A stretch of 15,853 bases of DNA, taken from Rhodoferax sp. (lineage in GTDB: Bacteria > Pseudomonadota > Gammaproteobacteria > Burkholderiales > Burkholderiaceae). Location of the stretch: positions 1 to 15,853 of the forward strand of contig JAIFMT010000024.1 in the NCBI GenBank assembly GCA_020048295.1, written 5' to 3'. Position numbers and translations under genes: made by a program. Below, piece after piece: positions 14,039 through 15,853 of this stretch. Below the pieces are notes generated by a model. It made no database searches. It saw nothing but the letters and a program-made list of their open reading frames with translations, and had not been told where the DNA came from. Positions within the stretch are counted from its first letter, which is position 1. The number at the start of each line of letters is the position of its first letter.

Positions 14039-14293
14039 TCAGCCGCCCGCAATGGGCGGCCAGATGGCCAGCACATCGCCCTCCAGCAGGGTGCGGCTGG
14101 CGCGCTGATCGGGTGCCACATAAACCCCGTTCACCAGCACCAGGTGCACCAGTTTCTCGGGCAAACGGTAGTGCGCAACCAGCTGGCCAATGGTGGTGTC
14201 GCTGGCGACATCGAGTTCCACCACATTGGTGTATTTCTCCTGGGTGGGCAAATAGTCGGTCAGCGAGGCAAACAGCTTGAGGGTGATTTTCAT
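14039..14293 (-). CDS. MoaD/ThiS-family sulfur-carrier protein of the AOR operon
   Basis: An 84-residue ubiquitin-fold protein ending in the diagnostic Gly-Gly (83-84), the site that is adenylated and thiocarboxylated for sulfur transfer. The beta-grasp pattern MKITLKLFASLTDYLP, then LVNGVYVAPDQ and LLEGDVLAIWPPIAGG is typical. Standing behind an aldehyde oxidoreductase and its flavoprotein, it is probably a dedicated carrier for making the pterin dithiolene of the tungsten cofactor rather than the housekeeping MoaD or ThiS. I recall MoaD-like genes in AOR operons of denitrifying beta-proteobacteria such as Aromatoleum. It begins 11 bp after the flavoprotein stop and lacks a clear ribosome binding site, so translation is probably coupled. 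Confidence 0.88.
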   Translation of the reverse strand: MKITLKLFASLTDYLPTQEKYTNVVELDVASDTTIGQLVAHYRLPEKLVHLVLVNGVYVAPDQRASRTLLEGDVLAIWPPIAGG

Positions 14294-14304
14294 GGCCAGG
14301 CACT

Positions 14305-15603
14305 TTACCGCTTGCGGGCATCGTGCGCACCTGACCAGTCCGCATGCCCCTGCGCTGCGGCCAGGTAGGCGTCAGCCAGCCGGGTCGGGTCGTTTTTGAG
14401 GATGTCTTTCCAGGGCCCCAGCTTGATCTGGCCCTCGACCAGGCCACGCATCGCACCCACATGTTGCGTCCAGCCGACGCAGTTGCAGCCCACCAGCACA
14501 TCCTCCCGGAACTGCAAACTCAGGTGTTTGCCCGCAGCGCGGTCAGTCAGCTCGACATGTTCGCCACCGTTGATGCCCTTCCAGTCGCCAAAACTGGCCG
14601 AAATCAGCCCCAGCGTGTCGAGTACGTTGATCTGCGTCACCCCTTTGAGGTGCGCGTAAGCGGTGCGGCGACCCTTGGCAAACGCCACCATGTTGACGGC
14701 GGCAATGCGCGCCTGCTCCGAGGCGTTGGGCTGAATGGCGCTGACCATGGTGGTGCCTGAGACCTTGTCAAACGCTTCGGCGCAGTCGCCGGCGGCAAAA
14801 ATGCCTGGCACATTGGTTTGCAGGTGCTCGTCGGTCAGCACGCCTTGCAGGCACAGCACGCCTGAATCCTGCATGAAGCGGATCGCCGGGCGCACACCCG
14901 CGGCGCTGATCACCAGGTCCGCCTGCAAGGTTTTGCCATTCGAGAGATTCACGTTCAGTGGCGTGCCTGGTTCGATGGACTCGACACGGGTAGCGGTAAA
15001 CACCTCGATGCCTTTGGACTCGACCCACTCGCGGATCATGCTGCCCGCCACCGGACCCATCATGCGCGGCACCATGCGGTCACCCATTTCAACCACGCTC
15101 AAATGCACGCCGCGCGCGGCCAAAGCTTCCATGATGATGCAGCCGATAAAGCCGGCACCGAGCTGCAGCACACGCGCACCGGGTTGCGCCAGCGCGGCAA
15201 TGGCACGCGCGTCGCTCAGCGTCCAGCAGGTATGCACCCCGTCGGCATCGATGCCTGGAATGGGCGGCTGCACCGGGTGCGAGCCGGTGGCGATCAGCAA
15301 GGTGTCAAAAGAAATCGCTTCACCGCTGTCAAGCACTACTGTCTTTGTAGCTGCCTGCACAGACTGCACCTGGGCTAGAAGCCGATTTATCTTCAAGTCT
15401 TCAAAATGCGTGGGGTTGCGGCGCAGGTAGGTGCCTGACTCGTCGATCTTGCCCATCAACAGGTAGGGGATGGCCATGCGTGAATAGGCCGGCTCGCGCT
15501 CGTCGCCAATCAGCGTGATGCGGTCGCTGGCGCTGTGCTTGCGGATGGTTTCGGCGGCAATCACACCGGCCGGGCCGGCACCGAGGATGACGTGGTGGGT
15601 CAT
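14305..15603 (-). CDS. FAD/NAD(P)-dependent oxidoreductase of the AOR operon (AorC-like)
   Basis: A 432-residue pyridine nucleotide-disulfide oxidoreductase-family flavoprotein. The FAD-binding GAGPAG is at 8-13, ATGS at 105-108, the NAD(P)-binding GAGFIG at 149-154 and the second FAD signature GIFAAGDCAE around 267-276. There is no CxxxxC redox disulfide near the N-terminus, so it is not a dithiol reductase; a C-N-C pair occurs at 373-375. In Aromatoleum AOR, the AorC FAD subunit passes electrons between the tungsten enzyme and NAD+; the same role is likely here from position and family. The ATG at 15603 is preceded by GGAGA with 7-base spacing. Residues about 71-87 are encoded by a copy of the interspersed repeat, and two competing hairpins cover the ribosome binding site. 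Confidence 0.9.
   Translation of the reverse strand: MTHHVILGAGPAGVIAAETIRKHSASDRITLIGDEREPAYSRMAIPYLLMGKIDESGTYLRRNPTHFEDLKINRLLAQVQSVQAATKTVVLDSGEAISFDTLLIATGSHPVQPPIPGIDADGVHTCWTLSDARAIAALAQPGARVLQLGAGFIGCIIMEALAARGVHLSVVEMGDRMVPRMMGPVAGSMIREWVESKGIEVFTATRVESIEPGTPLNVNLSNGKTLQADLVISAAGVRPAIRFMQDSGVLCLQGVLTDEHLQTNVPGIFAAGDCAEAFDKVSGTTMVSAIQPNASEQARIAAVNMVAFAKGRRTAYAHLKGVTQINVLDTLGLISASFGDWKGINGGEHVELTDRAAGKHLSLQFREDVLVGCNCVGWTQHVGAMRGLVEGQIKLGPWKDILKNDPTRLADAYLAAAQGHADWSGAHDARKR
15341..15392 (+). repeat. Interspersed repeat, copy 4, inside the flavoprotein gene
   Basis: TAGCTGC at 15348-15354, a 20-nt spacer, then CTAGAAGCC at 15375-15383 and GATTT. This is the same layout as copy 3 with identical spacing, but it lies within the coding sequence of the minus-strand oxidoreductase, where it encodes about residues 71-87 (KINRLLAQVQSVQAATK) without breaking the frame. 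Confidence 0.65.
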
Positions 15604-15608
15604 GTTGG

Positions 15609-15640
15609 GGTCTCCATTAAAAAAGCGGCCGTTGGAGACC
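15609..15640 (-). promoter_or_regulatory. Inverted repeat sequestering the flavoprotein ribosome binding site
   Basis: In the minus-strand transcript GGTCTCCA (15640-15633) is an exact 8-bp complement of TGGAGACC (15616-15609), which contains the GGAGA ribosome binding site of the oxidoreductase gene. The loop is 16 nt. Pairing would hide that site. It cannot coexist with the hairpin at 15619-15644, because both use 15639-15640. Confidence 0.45.
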
Positions 15641-15644
15641 GCTT
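15619..15644 (-). terminator. Terminator-like hairpin just upstream of the flavoprotein gene
   Basis: On the minus strand AAGCGG (15644-15639) pairs with CCGCTT (15628-15623) around a 10-nt loop, followed by further T residues to 15619 (a run of six T in all). The stem is short, but the layout is that of an intrinsic terminator or attenuator placed between the AOR subunit and its flavoprotein partner. Confidence 0.4.
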
Positions 15645-15680
15645 GGGGTTGGTTGCCTGTTCGCTATGGTCCGGCTGATT

Positions 15681-15730
15681 GGGGTCAGAGCACACTTCGG
15701 TTGCTGCGCTCCCTACGGTGATCCGACCCC
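15681..15730. repeat. REP-like imperfect palindrome in the AOR operon gap
   Basis: GGGGTCAGAGCAC at 15681-15693 and GTGATCCGACCCC at 15718-15730 pair at 11 of 13 positions around a 24-nt loop. GGGGTC...GACCCC-ended palindromes are a familiar style of extragenic repeat in beta-proteobacteria. It lies within the unusually wide 179-bp gap between two genes expected to be co-transcribed. Confidence 0.55.
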
Positions 15731-15782
15731 CATAAACCTTCGCCTCATCGAGTTTGTGCTGACGGGTACAGGTCGATAAACC

Positions 15783-15853
15783 TTACAGGCTCAGGCGTTC
15801 TTTGGTAGCCGCTGTGGGGCAGCCTTCAGCGTCCCAGCCACGCGCTTCGTAAT
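15783..15853 (-). CDS. aor: C-terminus of aldehyde:ferredoxin oxidoreductase catalytic subunit (partial)
   Basis: Only the last 22 codons are in the window; the gene continues beyond the right edge. The visible end, YEARGWDAEGCPTAATKERLSL followed by TAA, carries the YEARGWD-x-x-G-x-PT-x-x-KL-like tail characteristic of tungsten aldehyde:ferredoxin oxidoreductases. That enzyme oxidises aldehydes to carboxylic acids with a tungsten bis-pterin cofactor and a 4Fe-4S cluster. The call rests on this short tail plus the flavoprotein and MoaD-like genes downstream on the same strand, a known association. Confidence 0.8.
   Translation of the reverse strand, partial: YEARGWDAEGCPTAATKERLSL

Overview
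The window reads as chromosome of a beta-proteobacterium, most likely Comamonadaceae (Rhodoferax/Polaromonas-like). The reasons are high GC, the flavour of the encoded proteins, and four copies of a short interspersed repeat (TAGCTG-N20-CTARARG) that I associate with that family. The genus is an inference. No rRNA, tRNA, CRISPR array, insertion sequence or phage gene was recognised.

Layout. (1) 1-4951, plus strand: the glyoxylate-to-glycerate pathway. It holds gcl (5' end cut by the window edge), hyi, glxR and, after a 223-bp gap with its own candidate promoter, a type II (MOFRL) glycerate 2-kinase. Together they turn two glyoxylate into tartronate semialdehyde and CO2, interconvert that with hydroxypyruvate, reduce it to D-glycerate and phosphorylate it to 2-phosphoglycerate. 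(2) 5103-9126, plus strand: a signalling pair. An Aer-like PAS chemoreceptor is followed by a MASE3-PAS-GGDEF-EAL protein whose c-di-GMP synthesis and breakdown motifs are both intact. (3) 9307-13575, plus strand: a tight four-gene run. It encodes an unrecognised exported helical protein with a His-rich helix, an AhpD-like CxxC protein, a membrane-anchored permuted papain-like (YiiX/NlpC-P60-like) protein, and a second six-TM GGDEF-EAL protein with a ruined GGDEF and an intact EAL. The last gene overlaps its predecessor by an ATGA. (4) 15853-13681, minus strand: the end of a tungsten aldehyde:ferredoxin oxidoreductase (AOR) operon. It holds the last 22 codons of the AOR catalytic subunit, an FAD/NAD(P) oxidoreductase, a MoaD/ThiS-like sulfur carrier and a 99-residue protein of unknown function. 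It converges on block 3.

The least explained items are the four-gene block 3, the 99-residue last gene of the AOR operon, the repeat copy lying in frame inside the AOR-linked flavoprotein gene, and a pair of mutually exclusive hairpins over the ribosome binding site of that same gene.
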